DNA of 64,000 nt, taken from positions 62,001-126,000 of the forward strand of contig JAFXXK010000006.1 in assembly GCA_017542305.1 (NCBI GenBank), in the 5' to 3' direction. Below are positions 1 through 9,771 of the stretch, one piece after another. Numbering within the stretch: position 1 is the stretch's first letter; every line of letters begins with the position of its first letter. The position numbers and the translations under genes are program-made. The DNA comes from a bacterium (GTDB taxonomy: Bacteria; Cyanobacteriota; Vampirovibrionia; Gastranaerophilales; Gastranaerophilaceae). A model generated the notes under the pieces. The model was not told the origin of the DNA. It did not search any database and worked only from the letters and a program-made list of their open reading frames with translations.

Positions 1-603
1 GTAAACAGCAGAATGGATTATGAAATAACCAACTGGGAATATACTCTTGAGCAGAAAAGAATCATTGTTGAAGCAACAAAACTGCCTATGGCATATAATA
101 ATGCCGATGCATTTATAGTAAAATATGCAAAAAGAAATTATAATGGAGCAAATCCCGATCAAAAAATAGCATTAAGAATGCTCAGTAATTCGCTTGCAAC
201 GGTTGAACATATCAAAGCTCAGGCTAAACGAGGGGCAACAGAACCTAAAAATTTAGCTTTAGAATGTGCCAGTGATAATAACAGACGAGGTTCAGAACCC
301 GTAATAGAACAGATTGTGGAAAATCCTATGATGCCGTTCAACTATCGTCATTATATGAAACGATTATGCGAGTTACATCTTAATAATGTCGTGGAAAAAA
401 GCTATATAACGCAACAAAACAGAACCTATAGAGATGAATCATACGGTATTTTAAATGCGGATTTATCAATAATGAATAGAAGAAATAAAAACCGAGTTAG
501 GAATCAACATAGTAAAGATAGCGGAGTAACTCCTACAAAAGCGGAACGTCGGGCTGCAAGAAAAATTAAAATGAAATTAAAAAAGCATAAGAGTAATAAT
601 TAA
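1..603 (+). CDS. Hypothetical protein, probably missing its 5' end
   Basis: I do not recognise this protein. The frame is open back to base 1, and the first ATG (position 13) has no visible Shine-Dalgarno sequence, so the true start probably lies upstream of the window. The visible part is about 200 residues, soluble and very rich in Asn, Arg and Lys. Its last 45 residues are strongly basic (ending in KKHKSNN), which could bind nucleic acid, but no known domain is evident. It ends at a strong hairpin terminator shared with valS on the opposite strand. Confidence 0.6.
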   Translation, partial: VNSRMDYEITNWEYTLEQKRIIVEATKLPMAYNNADAFIVKYAKRNYNGANPDQKIALRMLSNSLATVEHIKAQAKRGATEPKNLALECASDNNRRGSEPVIEQIVENPMMPFNYRHYMKRLCELHLNNVVEKSYITQQNRTYRDESYGILNADLSIMNRRNKNRVRNQHSKDSGVTPTKAERRAARKIKMKLKKHKSNN

Positions 604-610
604 TAAACTA

Positions 611-643
611 AAAAACGGGTATTTTTATAATACCCGTTTTTTT
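611..643. terminator. Bidirectional intrinsic terminator
   Basis: A 12-bp perfect stem (611-622 with 630-641) has a seven-base loop, and the A-tract and T-tract flanks make it work in both directions. It lies between the convergent unknown gene and valS. Confidence 0.85.
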
Positions 644-666
644 ATGAAAAAATTCTTAGTTATATG

Positions 667-3324
667 TTATTTCAAAGATTCGATAAGTTTTGTAATTGTA
701 TTTTCCTGCATTTCGATTTCAGCAATACGTTCTTTCGTTTGCTGAATTAATTCCTGAGGAGCATTCGCAACGAATTTAGGATTATTAATTCTGCCTTCCA
801 TAGATTTCTTTTCGGCAGTTAACTTGTCTAATTTCTTTTGCTGACGTTTAATTTCTTCGTTGAAATCAATCAGATTTTCCAGCGGAATTACGATAGTGGA
901 AGCTGATACAACTGCTGTTGCTGATTTTTTCGGTGCAGGTGCATCTTTATCGGCATAAGAGATATTTTCAACTTTGGCTAATCTTCTTATATAAGCTTCA
1001 ATTGCTTCAAATACAGGTTTTTCATCTTTGTCTGCTCTGATTTCAATATCAACTTTTAAAGAAGTTGAAATATTGAAGCTTTGACGAACATTTCTCAAAG
1101 AAGTGATTGTTTCAAATACCAATTCCATCTCCTGTGCTTCTTTAGGGAATGCTAAATCATCGGTATAAACAGGATAATCCGCAACGATAATTGCTTTTGC
1201 TTTTTCGCTGTCAAGATGCGGTAAAAGCTGCCATACACGTTCTGTAATATGCGGCATAATCGGATGTAATAATCTTAATGACATATCAAGAACATAGCGT
1301 AAAACTCTTTGGGTATTGAGTTTTAGGCTTTCATCCTGCAGCTGAATTTTTGCAATTTCAACATACCAGTCACAATAGCTGTTCCAGAAGAAATCATATA
1401 GTGTATGAGCGGTTTCGCCTATTCTGTATTCTTTAATGTTGTCGTTAATTTCTTTTGCAGTTGAATTAAGTTTATCCAAAATCCATTTGTCTGCAATTGT
1501 TAATTCATCAAAATCAATTTCTTTACCGTCAACACCTTCAAGATTCATTAACACAAATCTTGAAGCATTCCAGATTTTGTTAGCGAAGTTACGTCCGTAT
1601 TCAAACCTTTCTTCGCTCATCTTGATATCCTGTCCGCCATAAGTACAAAGTGATGTCATTGTAAATCTTAAAGCATCACAACCGTATTTATCAATGATTT
1701 TAACCGGATCTATAGTGTTACCTTTGGATTTAGACATTTTTTGTCCTTTTTCGTCACGAATCAAACCATGAATATAAACGGTTGAAAATGGGGCTTTACC
1801 CGTAAATTCCAACCCCATAGTAATCATTCTTGCAACCCAGAAGAATATAATATCAAATCCTGTTACAAGAGTTGTTGTAGGATAGAATTTTTTAAAATCA
1901 TCACTGTCTGTATTAGGAAATCCCATTGTAGAGAATGGCCACAAACCTGATGAGAACCAAGTATCAAGTACGTCACTATCCTGAACGTAATTTTCAGGAT
2001 CAGGATTTTCTTTGGCTACAACCATTTCGCCGGTTTTCTTATGATAGTAAGCCGGAATTTGATGACCCCACCATAACTGACGTGAAATACACCAGTCACG
2101 AATGTTTTCCATCCAGCCTAAGTAATTCTTTTCCCATCTGTCGGGTACAAATTTTATTCTGCCGTCTTTAACCGCTGCAATAGCTTCTTTTGCAAGAGGT
2201 TCCATTTTTACAAACCATTGTTCCGAAAGTAACGGTTCGATTGTCGTTCCACATCGTTGGCATTTACCGACATTGTGTTCGTGATCTCTTGTTCTGAGCA
2301 GGAATTTTTCGTATTCGAGCATACCGATAATCTTTTTACGGGCTTCGTATCTGTCTAAGCCGTGAAGTGATGCCGGAACTTCTCCGCAAGCCTTCATTTT
2401 TCCGTTTTCATCCAAAATCCAAATCGGCTTAAGTCCGTGGCGTTTTCCTACTTCAAAATCGTTCGGGTCGTGTGCAGGTGTAATTTTAACCGCACCTGTA
2501 CCGAAGCTCTTATCCACGTATTCATCTGCAATAATCGGAATTTCTCTGCCTGAAAGCGGGATTACAACAGTTTTACCGATAAGTTCGGAATATTTGTGAT
2601 CATCCGGATGAACCGCAATTGCAACATCACCGAATATTGTTTCAGGTCTTGTTGTTGCAACGATTATTGCACCGTGTTCACCTTTAAGAGGATATGAAAT
2701 TTCCCATAAATGTCCCTGTTCTGTTGCGTATTCCGTTTCAACATCAGAAATAGCGCTATTACAACGAGGACACCAGTTAACGATATATTTGCCTTTATAG
2801 ATTAATCCTTTTTCATAAAGTCTTACAAAAACTTCTTTAACTGCTTCCGAGCAGCCTTTATCGAAAGTAAATCTTTCTCTTGAACGGTCAAATGATGCGC
2901 CTAATCTCTTGCATTGGTCTAAGATAGCGGATTTATGTTCATTTGCCCATTTCCACGTTTCTTCAAGAAATTTTTCTCTGCCTAAATCATAGCGGGATAA
3001 ACCCTGTTCTCTTAAATTCTTTTCGACAACGTTTTGGGTTGCAATACCTGCATGGTCTGTTCCCGGCAGCCACAGAGTTTCATAACCTGACATTCTGTGA
3101 TAGCGGGTTAATATGTCCTGTAGAGTTTCGTCCAGTGCGTGACCCATATGAAGTACACCGGTGACGTTTGGCGGCGGAATAACAATTGAATACGCCGGTT
3201 TATTACTTTTGGCATCAGCCTTAAAATATTCTCCGTCTTCCCAAAATTTGTATATTTCGCCTTCTGTAGCTTTTGCATCATAAACTGTAGGTAAATCTTC
3301 AATATTAATCGCTGTCTTTGTCAT
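667..3324 (-). CDS. valS: Valine--tRNA ligase
   Basis: Cytoplasmic class I aminoacyl-tRNA synthetase that charges tRNA-Val. Residues 50-62 carry PPPNVTGVLHMGH with the HIGH-type signature HMGH at 59-62, and the KMSKS loop (GQKMSKSKGN) is near residue 528. The editing (CP1) domain lies between them and the anticodon-binding domain follows. The last 60 residues form the Lys/Glu-rich coiled-coil tRNA arm typical of ValRS. At 885 residues it has the usual length. The ATG at 3324 is preceded by AAGAGG. It appears monocistronic and converges on the gene at 1-603 across a shared terminator. Confidence 0.98.
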   Translation of the reverse strand: MTKTAINIEDLPTVYDAKATEGEIYKFWEDGEYFKADAKSNKPAYSIVIPPPNVTGVLHMGHALDETLQDILTRYHRMSGYETLWLPGTDHAGIATQNVVEKNLREQGLSRYDLGREKFLEETWKWANEHKSAILDQCKRLGASFDRSRERFTFDKGCSEAVKEVFVRLYEKGLIYKGKYIVNWCPRCNSAISDVETEYATEQGHLWEISYPLKGEHGAIIVATTRPETIFGDVAIAVHPDDHKYSELIGKTVVIPLSGREIPIIADEYVDKSFGTGAVKITPAHDPNDFEVGKRHGLKPIWILDENGKMKACGEVPASLHGLDRYEARKKIIGMLEYEKFLLRTRDHEHNVGKCQRCGTTIEPLLSEQWFVKMEPLAKEAIAAVKDGRIKFVPDRWEKNYLGWMENIRDWCISRQLWWGHQIPAYYHKKTGEMVVAKENPDPENYVQDSDVLDTWFSSGLWPFSTMGFPNTDSDDFKKFYPTTTLVTGFDIIFFWVARMITMGLEFTGKAPFSTVYIHGLIRDEKGQKMSKSKGNTIDPVKIIDKYGCDALRFTMTSLCTYGGQDIKMSEERFEYGRNFANKIWNASRFVLMNLEGVDGKEIDFDELTIADKWILDKLNSTAKEINDNIKEYRIGETAHTLYDFFWNSYCDWYVEIAKIQLQDESLKLNTQRVLRYVLDMSLRLLHPIMPHITERVWQLLPHLDSEKAKAIIVADYPVYTDDLAFPKEAQEMELVFETITSLRNVRQSFNISTSLKVDIEIRADKDEKPVFEAIEAYIRRLAKVENISYADKDAPAPKKSATAVVSASTIVIPLENLIDFNEEIKRQQKKLDKLTAEKKSMEGRINNPKFVANAPQELIQQTKERIAEIEMQENTITKLIESLK

Positions 3325-3428
3325 AAAAACCTCTTAATTTCTCTTGTCTATGCTTTTAAGATAACACAAACAAAGAAATTATAAAATAGCAGCGTATAAA
3401 TAAATTTTATAAAATTATGTCAGCCGAA

Positions 3429-4058
3429 TTAATATTTTCTGGTCCAGCCGTCCTGCATAATTCTAAACGCATAATCATATTCCGCATCATCATTTCGGCC
3501 AAGAGACGGGTCTGTATATTTTACGATTCTTCCCTGTCCGTTAAGTGCCCATGCAAAAACATCTACTCCAAGTTTATTTGGTTTTTTAAATCCGTTTACA
3601 TCAACAAATACGGACATACTGCCGTTATTAACGTCAATCAGACCGGTTACCCCGTTATTAAGCATAAACCCACGAAATTTCCAGCTTCTATATTGACTTT
3701 CAGTAATCTTCGGCAGCCCTGTTCTATATGAGTGAATAGGAAACGGGAAACACGAAGGATCGTCAGGACCGCATATTTTTTGCATATTTAATTGCTGCGA
3801 GTACATATTGACAACTTTGTCAGAAGATGTGGCAACGTTGTCCCGCAAGTCCCAAGCTACAGGTTCACTATAATCTACCATAAGCAACATAGTAGCCTGA
3901 TAGAACTCGGAATAAAATTTCTTTAATGCAACAATATTTTGTTTATCTCCAACATCCTGAATAAGAACAGGTATTGTCATCACGGCAACAATGCCTATTA
4001 CGCCCATTGTAACAAGCACTTCCGCTAAAGTAAAAGCTTTTTGTGTTCCGATTTTCAT
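3429..4058 (-). CDS. Type IV pilin-like / pseudopilin protein
   Basis: Probable secreted subunit with a class III signal peptide. A short basic leader (MKIGTQKA) is followed by FTLAEVLVTMGVIGIVAVMTIPVLI, a hydrophobic helix with the conserved Glu at +5 of the processed protein. The residue before the predicted cut is Ala, not the usual Gly. The globular part has a Cys pair around ICGPDDPSC and a C-terminal block VFVDVNGFKKPNKLGVDVF. It is a close paralogue of the protein at 57759-58466, sharing the same block order and spacing, and a more distant one of 20845-21468. No pilus assembly genes are adjacent, so its machine (type IV pilus or type II secretion-like) cannot be identified here. Confidence 0.85.
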   Translation of the reverse strand: MKIGTQKAFTLAEVLVTMGVIGIVAVMTIPVLIQDVGDKQNIVALKKFYSEFYQATMLLMVDYSEPVAWDLRDNVATSSDKVVNMYSQQLNMQKICGPDDPSCFPFPIHSYRTGLPKITESQYRSWKFRGFMLNNGVTGLIDVNNGSMSVFVDVNGFKKPNKLGVDVFAWALNGQGRIVKYTDPSLGRNDDAEYDYAFRIMQDGWTRKY

Positions 4059-4150
4059 AATTTGATATTTATAACTATCCGATCTCTATTCTATTGTAAC
4101 ATATTTTTCATAAGAATAAAAGTCTTTTAATTAATAATTATTACAAAAGG

Positions 4151-4618
4151 TTAAATTTTTCTTGTATGACACAGGGCAATTGCAATAGAATCAATAGTAT
4201 CATCTAATTTTGGCAGTACATCCGTTTCTAAAGAAATTTTAACCATTTGTTCAACTTCTTTTTTATCTGCACGTCCGAACCCTGTTAAAACCTTTTTTAC
4301 TTCCATTGGAGTATATTCCCCGATAGGTATGTTATGCTGTTCCAATACAGTTAAAATTACACCTCTGGCGTGAGCAACAGGCATAACTGTGGTCTGATTA
4401 TGTACAAAAAATAATTTTTCTATAGCAGCGACATCGGGTTTTAATTCCTTAACAATTGTTTGCATATCATTGTAAATTTCGAGCAATCTTGCGGATTCTC
4501 TGTCACCTTTTTTGGTTTGAATTGAACCTGATGAGATGAGAGAACACTTTTGTCCGTCGTAATCTATTAATGAGTATCCGACAATAGCCATGCCGGGGTC
4601 TATTCCTAATATGCGCAT
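4151..4618 (-). CDS. ruvC: Holliday junction resolvase RuvC
   Basis: RuvC cuts Holliday junctions made by RuvAB during recombinational repair. The RNase H-like acidic residues are visible: Asp7 in GIDPG, Glu67 in AIEKLFF, and the C-terminal pair Asp140 and Asp143 in DTIDSIAIALCH. The 155-residue length is normal. ruvA and ruvB are not adjacent. No Shine-Dalgarno sequence precedes the ATG; instead an extended -10 box (TGATATTAT) ends exactly six bases upstream, so the mRNA may be leaderless. Confidence 0.97.
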   Translation of the reverse strand: MRILGIDPGMAIVGYSLIDYDGQKCSLISSGSIQTKKGDRESARLLEIYNDMQTIVKELKPDVAAIEKLFFVHNQTTVMPVAHARGVILTVLEQHNIPIGEYTPMEVKKVLTGFGRADKKEVEQMVKISLETDVLPKLDDTIDSIAIALCHTRKI

Positions 4619-4624
4619 AAGCTA

Positions 4625-4633
4625 ATAATATCA
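4625..4633 (-). promoter_or_regulatory. Extended -10 promoter of ruvC
   Basis: On the minus strand, TGATATTAT is followed by six bases and then the ruvC ATG. No convincing -35 box is seen, as is common for extended -10 promoters. The expected start site coincides with the start codon. Confidence 0.55.
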
Positions 4634-4657
4634 TACATTTTTAATTATGGCATACGG

Positions 4658-4822
4658 TTAAAATTTTTTATCTTTATTATCTGTCCATATTATGGTTATA
4701 TCAAAGTCTGTTTTGTTTAAAAACGGATTATTGGCAGAATTTTTAAAATTGCAATTTTTAAAAATTTCATCGTAAAGTTTTATTTTATTGTACAGTTTAC
4801 GGGTGTAATTGAACAAATGCAA
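4658..4822 (-). CDS. Possible small protein (54 aa), TTG start
   Basis: A short minus-strand frame upstream of ruvC begins with TTG at 4822. A GGAG lies seven bases before that start, which is a reasonable ribosome-binding site. The predicted product is Asn/Lys-rich and ends DITIIWTDNKDKKF, which reads like a normal beta-strand plus charged tail. No family is recognised. AT-rich sequence gives such frames by chance, so this is only a candidate; it would explain about half of the otherwise empty 345-base gap between ruvC and the next gene. Confidence 0.25.
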   Translation of the reverse strand: MHLFNYTRKLYNKIKLYDEIFKNCNFKNSANNPFLNKTDFDITIIWTDNKDKKF

Positions 4823-4927
4823 TATTCATCTCCAAGCTGTCTAAAATAAAAGTATCAAGTATTTACTATTATTTCGCAGATGCGAATTTTAATAATCGCC
4901 AAAAAGTATAAATTTTTATATTAAATG

Positions 4928-4957
4928 TTGGTAATTATGGTATTTGTGTAATATAAT
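4928..4957 (+). promoter_or_regulatory. Promoter of the AsmA-like gene
   Basis: TTGGTA (4928-4933), 18 bases, then a perfect TATAAT (4952-4957). The ATG follows after only six bases and there is no Shine-Dalgarno sequence, so a leaderless transcript is predicted. Confidence 0.6.
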
Positions 4958-4963
4958 CGTTTT

Positions 4964-7900
4964 ATGAAGAGAAAGTCAGTATTAACCATAACCCTAATAT
5001 GTTGTGCCGTATTATACGGAACATATCTTTTTGTTGTTCCTTTTGTCGTTAATACTGCAAAGTTTGAACATTTTATAGAGCGGAGTATTGTAAAACAAAC
5101 CGGGTATAAATTTGATGTGGTTAATCCTAATGTAAGAACAGGACTTCTCCCGACGGTAATAATTAAAGCCGATGAACTTGATTTGTTAAATGATGATAAT
5201 TCAAAAGCGCTGGAAATTATAAAGCCGGATATTAAAATGAATCTGTTACCATTACTGTTTAAAAAGATAAGTATAAAAAATCTGAGTGCAGATTCTGTTT
5301 CGGCTAATTTTGTATACAGTAAGGAGCAGCAGTTTTTAATAGGGCAGTATCCTATTAAATTCAATAAAAAATCAAAATTTGTCCTCAGCAGATTGAGTTT
5401 GGATATCGGACCGTTTAATATAAATTTGGACGATCTTGCTCAGAATAAGCTTCTTAAATTTAAAGGGGAATACTTCAGGATATATAAATACAAAAGGGAT
5501 AAACTGATTAGTTTAGCTACCGATGCAGATCTGTACGCAGGTGATAATGTTACGGATATCAAGGCCGATATCGAATTAATGCTGCCCCTAAATAAGATTT
5601 CTGAGGACAAGATAAAGCTTAATGTAGATATTGCATATCTGAATCTGGCAGATTTTACGGAATACGCAAAAACCTTAACGAACAATAAGATAACCGAATT
5701 AAGAGGTATTGTAGACATTGATTCTAAAACCGATACTGTTAAGGGGCATAAGCATATTAAAAGTGAGATAAAATTGGATAATTTCGGGATAATGCAGCGT
5801 GACAGAGCATCTTCCATATATAGCGATTTCCCAATAATTATAAATCAAGATATAGCTGTTATTAATGATGGCGTGAAGATTAATAATTTTAAAATAATCT
5901 CTGAGGGTATTGATGCGTTCGTTACAGGCGGAGTTTATAAAACAAAAGATAAATTCCCGAATCTTGATTTGAAAGTAACTGCGAATCTGGTAAAAGGCAA
6001 AAATCTTTTACCGTTATTCCCCGGAGAAGAAAATTTAAATCCTGATTTTAATTTTTATAAATTAAAAGAACACATGATATACGGTAATGCAACCGGCAAT
6101 TTGGAAATAAAAGGGGTTGCGGATTATCCTAATTTTTACGGTAATATCCTTATGACGGATGTTTATCTGACAGAACCGATAAAGGATGCGCCGCAAAACG
6201 GAATTATAAAACTTTCATTTAAAGATCATACGATGAACCTTGATGCTCATGTTATGACTGCTCCGTCGGAATATGTTGATGTCAGAGGCGCTTTTAAAAT
6301 GATAAGGGACAGATATTCCGACATGACAATAAAAACTACCAAAAATATTGATTTGGTAAAGGCAAAAAAGGTATTAATGCCATTAAGAGAGATTTTTAAA
6401 TTTGAGCTCGGACCTGTGCCGATGATGGATGTTCCGGCAGGTTTTGGTAATGCTGAATTCAGGATTTCGGGTTCAAGAGAGGATCCTCATGCATGGGGCT
6501 ATATAAATTTCAGAAACGGTACGGCATCATTTATAACTATAAATAATATGGTTGCTCATAATATCGGCGGTTGGGTAAAATTCAACGGTGATGATGTTAC
6601 TTTTAAAACAACATCGTTGACTTTAAATAATTTACCTGTTGATGTGAACGGGAAATGCACAATGAAAGGTGATTTGTCGGTTGATGTTAAAGGTGACGGG
6701 CAAAATTCCGCAGATTTGCTGAAAATCATAAATACTTCTCCGATATTAAAAGAACTTCAGAATATGCTTGCTCCCATAACCTCCGGCAATGGTGCAACCA
6801 AAGTATTTTTAACGATTTTCGGACATGTTGACAGAGGTCAGGAGCCTGTATTTAACAAAGATTTGTTCGCAAAAGGTTCTGTTGAATTTATTTCGAATAA
6901 AATGACTTTTTACCCTCAAAAAATTCCGGCATCCGATGTGTCCGGTATAGTAAATTTCGACAAATATGACGGTAATTTTAACATTAACGGGAAACTTGTT
7001 AATTCCGAAATCAGTACAAACGGGGTAATAAAGAATAATATTTTGACGGCAAATGCATACTCACATAAATTTAATGCCGGAGATTACTGGACAATACTGC
7101 ACATGTTTTACGGAGACAGGATATTACCCGTTCCCGGAATCAATACGGTTAGTACATCTTTTGCAGGACATTATCAGGGTGTTCTTAATATAAATAATTT
7201 TGATTACAGTAAAATTACCGCAAAAGGTAAGGTTTATAATAATTTTGGGGCAAAATCTCCGATATTTGTGAATAACAGTGATTTTGACATTAAAAACGGT
7301 CATTTACACTTATCACAGATAAGAGGAATGTTCGAGAAAAATCCGTTTAATCTGCAAATTGATATCGATAATATCATGACTCCAAAACAGTCTATCAACG
7401 GCAGTTTTTCGATGAAGAATTTTGACATTTCATCTCTGAATAGTTTGTCGATTCCGGAATATCCGCAGCTGGCTAATTTTGAGGATTTTGAAGGTCATAT
7501 TGATATCGCATCAAAGATTAAAGACAATAATATCAGGTTATTCAGTCAGTTAGGAAATACTTCAGTTGTTTATAAACCGAAACAGTTAAAAATAAAAATT
7601 CAAAACGGAAATACCCTTTTTGATACAGATAGTCTGAATTTTAATAAAATCAACGCATATCTTGGAGAAATGCCGTTATTTTTAAACGGAAAAATCGGTA
7701 ATATATTTTCCGAAAATCCGAATTTGAATCTGTATGCAACCGCAAAACCGACGCAGGAATTTTTTGACCAGTTCTTTAATTCAAAATCCGTATATCCAAT
7801 TAAACAAAAAGGTGATTTAATTATATCTTCCAAATTAAGCGGTGCGTTAGACAAATTAAGTTCTAAAACCAACATTAAACTGAGTGAAGATTCTTTCCTT

Positions 7901-9412
7901 TATTATATGGGCGCATCTATCGGAGATATAGCTAATGCTGTTGTTATTGATGTAGATGCGGTAACGGGTAAAGATTGGATTACTCTGAATAATTTTAAAT
8001 ATGATAAAATTATCGCATCACAGAACGGACGAAAATATCCGAATAATCAATTAGCCGCTTACGGTACAATAAAATTCCCTGCGGATAGTAATCTTAAATT
8101 TAATAATTTTAAAATCAAAACCGCAAATCCTACAGATGCAAAAATTTTCAATATAATATTTAAAAAACCGGTTATCAAGCAGGGACTCTTTATGTCGGAT
8201 CTTGTTATAAACGGTGATATGATGAATCCAAAAGTTCAGGGAACTTTTGATGTAACAAGTATTGATGTTCCGATAGTGGATATATCGGTTAACGATGTAA
8301 GCTGTAATTTTAAACGTGATAATATCAATGTTAAAGCCAAAGGTTCAATATTGGATAATGATGCTGTTCTGACTGCGGTTATGCAGAACAAGCTCATTCC
8401 TCCTTATGTATTCAATGAATTTAGTTTGAATTTTGATGCTCTTGATTTGAATACAATTATTTCTGCGATGGAAAATTATGAAACAACATTGTATAAGCAA
8501 AATCTCGGAGTTGAGGACAGTACAAAAGATATTGATCCGACACAAATTATCATCAAAAAAGGTTCGGTAAAAGCCTCTAAAATGAAATTAAAAGAACTGA
8601 CTGCCGACAATTTCGTATCCGATTTTACAGTTAATAAGGATAAAATTGCACATGTGAACAATTATACAATGAATATTGCCAACGGAACTGTTGCCGGTGA
8701 TGCCGAATATAATCTTAAAAACAATATTTTAACGTTAAATACTCGTATAAAGGATATTAATGCTCAGGCGGTTGCCGAGTCTTTATTTAATATGAAAGGT
8801 CAGGTATTCGGAACATTAACAGGAAAGATGAAGCTGGTATGCTCGGGAAAATCCGATACTGAATGTCTGAAAACATTGGCAGGAAACGGCAAGTTTGATA
8901 TAGCAGACGGCAGGATGCCAAAATTAGGTTCACTTGAGTACCTTTTAAAAGCTACAAATATTGTTACCAGCGGTATTACAAGAATTTCCATAAACAGTAT
9001 TATAGATTTGATTACCCCTTTGAAAACGGGTCAATTTAAGAATATAACAGGTCATTACAAAATAGAAAACGGTGTTGTTAAGGATTTGGAAATCTTCTCT
9101 CATGGTAAAGATCTTAATTTGTACCTGACCGGTTCTTACGATATAGAAACTTATGTAGCTAATATGGAAGTCTATGGAACTCTTTCCACAAATCTGACTT
9201 CCGTATTCGGTAAACTGAAAAATCTGTCACTTAATACTCTGTTAAATACTATTCCGTTCCTGAATAATACGGAATATTCACCTGAAGTCGCAGAAAAAGT
9301 CAATAAAATACCTAAAGATGATGACTCAAGTATATCAAGAATATTTGAAGCTATTATTGATGGTGATATTAACGGATTTAATTACGTTAAGAGCTTCAAA
9401 TGGGTTAAATAA
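4964..9412 (+). CDS. AsmA-like envelope protein, 1,482 aa
   Basis: Large envelope protein with one N-terminal transmembrane helix (about residues 7-30) followed by some 1,400 residues of repetitive beta-rich sequence (alternating short strands with Asn, Asp, Gly and Lys turns). This is the layout of the AsmA/TamB/YhdP superfamily, whose long beta-groove carries phospholipids between membranes in diderm bacteria. The C-terminal part, with FDIADGRMPKLGSLEYLLKA and the GHYKIENGVVKDLEIFSHG block, matches the AsmA-like C-terminal domain. The family call rests on this pattern; the exact subgroup is uncertain. The gene stands alone with its own promoter. Its presence supports an outer membrane in this organism. 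Confidence 0.8.
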   Translation: MKRKSVLTITLICCAVLYGTYLFVVPFVVNTAKFEHFIERSIVKQTGYKFDVVNPNVRTGLLPTVIIKADELDLLNDDNSKALEIIKPDIKMNLLPLLFKKISIKNLSADSVSANFVYSKEQQFLIGQYPIKFNKKSKFVLSRLSLDIGPFNINLDDLAQNKLLKFKGEYFRIYKYKRDKLISLATDADLYAGDNVTDIKADIELMLPLNKISEDKIKLNVDIAYLNLADFTEYAKTLTNNKITELRGIVDIDSKTDTVKGHKHIKSEIKLDNFGIMQRDRASSIYSDFPIIINQDIAVINDGVKINNFKIISEGIDAFVTGGVYKTKDKFPNLDLKVTANLVKGKNLLPLFPGEENLNPDFNFYKLKEHMIYGNATGNLEIKGVADYPNFYGNILMTDVYLTEPIKDAPQNGIIKLSFKDHTMNLDAHVMTAPSEYVDVRGAFKMIRDRYSDMTIKTTKNIDLVKAKKVLMPLREIFKFELGPVPMMDVPAGFGNAEFRISGSREDPHAWGYINFRNGTASFITINNMVAHNIGGWVKFNGDDVTFKTTSLTLNNLPVDVNGKCTMKGDLSVDVKGDGQNSADLLKIINTSPILKELQNMLAPITSGNGATKVFLTIFGHVDRGQEPVFNKDLFAKGSVEFISNKMTFYPQKIPASDVSGIVNFDKYDGNFNINGKLVNSEISTNGVIKNNILTANAYSHKFNAGDYWTILHMFYGDRILPVPGINTVSTSFAGHYQGVLNINNFDYSKITAKGKVYNNFGAKSPIFVNNSDFDIKNGHLHLSQIRGMFEKNPFNLQIDIDNIMTPKQSINGSFSMKNFDISSLNSLSIPEYPQLANFEDFEGHIDIASKIKDNNIRLFSQLGNTSVVYKPKQLKIKIQNGNTLFDTDSLNFNKINAYLGEMPLFLNGKIGNIFSENPNLNLYATAKPTQEFFDQFFNSKSVYPIKQKGDLIISSKLSGALDKLSSKTNIKLSEDSFLYYMGASIGDIANAVVIDVDAVTGKDWITLNNFKYDKIIASQNGRKYPNNQLAAYGTIKFPADSNLKFNNFKIKTANPTDAKIFNIIFKKPVIKQGLFMSDLVINGDMMNPKVQGTFDVTSIDVPIVDISVNDVSCNFKRDNINVKAKGSILDNDAVLTAVMQNKLIPPYVFNEFSLNFDALDLNTIISAMENYETTLYKQNLGVEDSTKDIDPTQIIIKKGSVKASKMKLKELTADNFVSDFTVNKDKIAHVNNYTMNIANGTVAGDAEYNLKNNILTLNTRIKDINAQAVAESLFNMKGQVFGTLTGKMKLVCSGKSDTECLKTLAGNGKFDIADGRMPKLGSLEYLLKATNIVTSGITRISINSIIDLITPLKTGQFKNITGHYKIENGVVKDLEIFSHGKDLNLYLTGSYDIETYVANMEVYGTLSTNLTSVFGKLKNLSLNTLLNTIPFLNNTEYSPEVAEKVNKIPKDDDSSISRIFEAIIDGDINGFNYVKSFKWVK

Positions 9413-9443
9413 AAATCGCGGCTTAATGACTGTTAACATGGTA

Positions 9444-9472
9444 TTGCAAAATTATTTTGAGCGTAATATTAT
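9444..9472 (+). promoter_or_regulatory. Promoter of rpmI-rplT
   Basis: TTGCAA (9444-9449), a 17-base spacer and TATTAT (9467-9472). The start site would be near 9479, leaving a leader of about 70 bases. Confidence 0.65.
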
Positions 9473-9478
9473 GGATTG

Positions 9479-9549
9479 ACGAAAGTTTTACGGCTTTGGT
9501 ATGCCTGAAACTTTTCTGTAACACTTAACTTAACTAAAAGGAGAAGAAA
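9479..9549 (+). promoter_or_regulatory. Structured leader of rpmI-rplT
   Basis: The leader can form a stem from GAAAGTTT with AAACTTTT, enclosing a GGC/GCC helix. In many bacteria L20 represses its own operon by binding a leader that mimics its 23S rRNA site. The position fits such a site, but I could not confirm the L20-specific structure. The Shine-Dalgarno sequence AAAAGGAG precedes rpmI. Confidence 0.3.
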
Positions 9550-9759
9550 ATGCCAAAACTTAAGACACACAAATCTGCTGCAAAACGTTACAAAGTAACG
9601 GCATCAGGTAAAATTCAAAAAAGACAAGCAGGTATAGGACACTTGCTCCAACACAAATCAGGATCTAGAAAACGCAGAATTTTCAAGATGGTTGATGTAT
9701 CTGAAACACATGTTAAACTGGTATCTAAAGAGTTACCATACAAGAAGTATTCAAGATAG
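9550..9759 (+). CDS. rpmI: 50S ribosomal protein L35
   Basis: Small basic protein of the large ribosomal subunit, 69 residues. It starts MPKLKTHKSAAKR and has the L35 core GKIQKRQAGIGHLLQHKS. AAAAGGAG lies at good spacing before the ATG. It is followed after 12 bases by rplT. The usual first gene of this operon, infC, is not directly upstream. Confidence 0.97.
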   Translation: MPKLKTHKSAAKRYKVTASGKIQKRQAGIGHLLQHKSGSRKRRIFKMVDVSETHVKLVSKELPYKKYSR

Positions 9760-9771
9760 GAGCAGTGAATT

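Noticed and set aside
5440-5817. Minus-strand open frame within the AsmA-like gene
   Set aside because: A shadow of the large gene: no ribosome-binding site, composition dictated by the opposite frame; the same applies to other antisense frames inside valS, infB, prfA, pgk, lepA and trkH.
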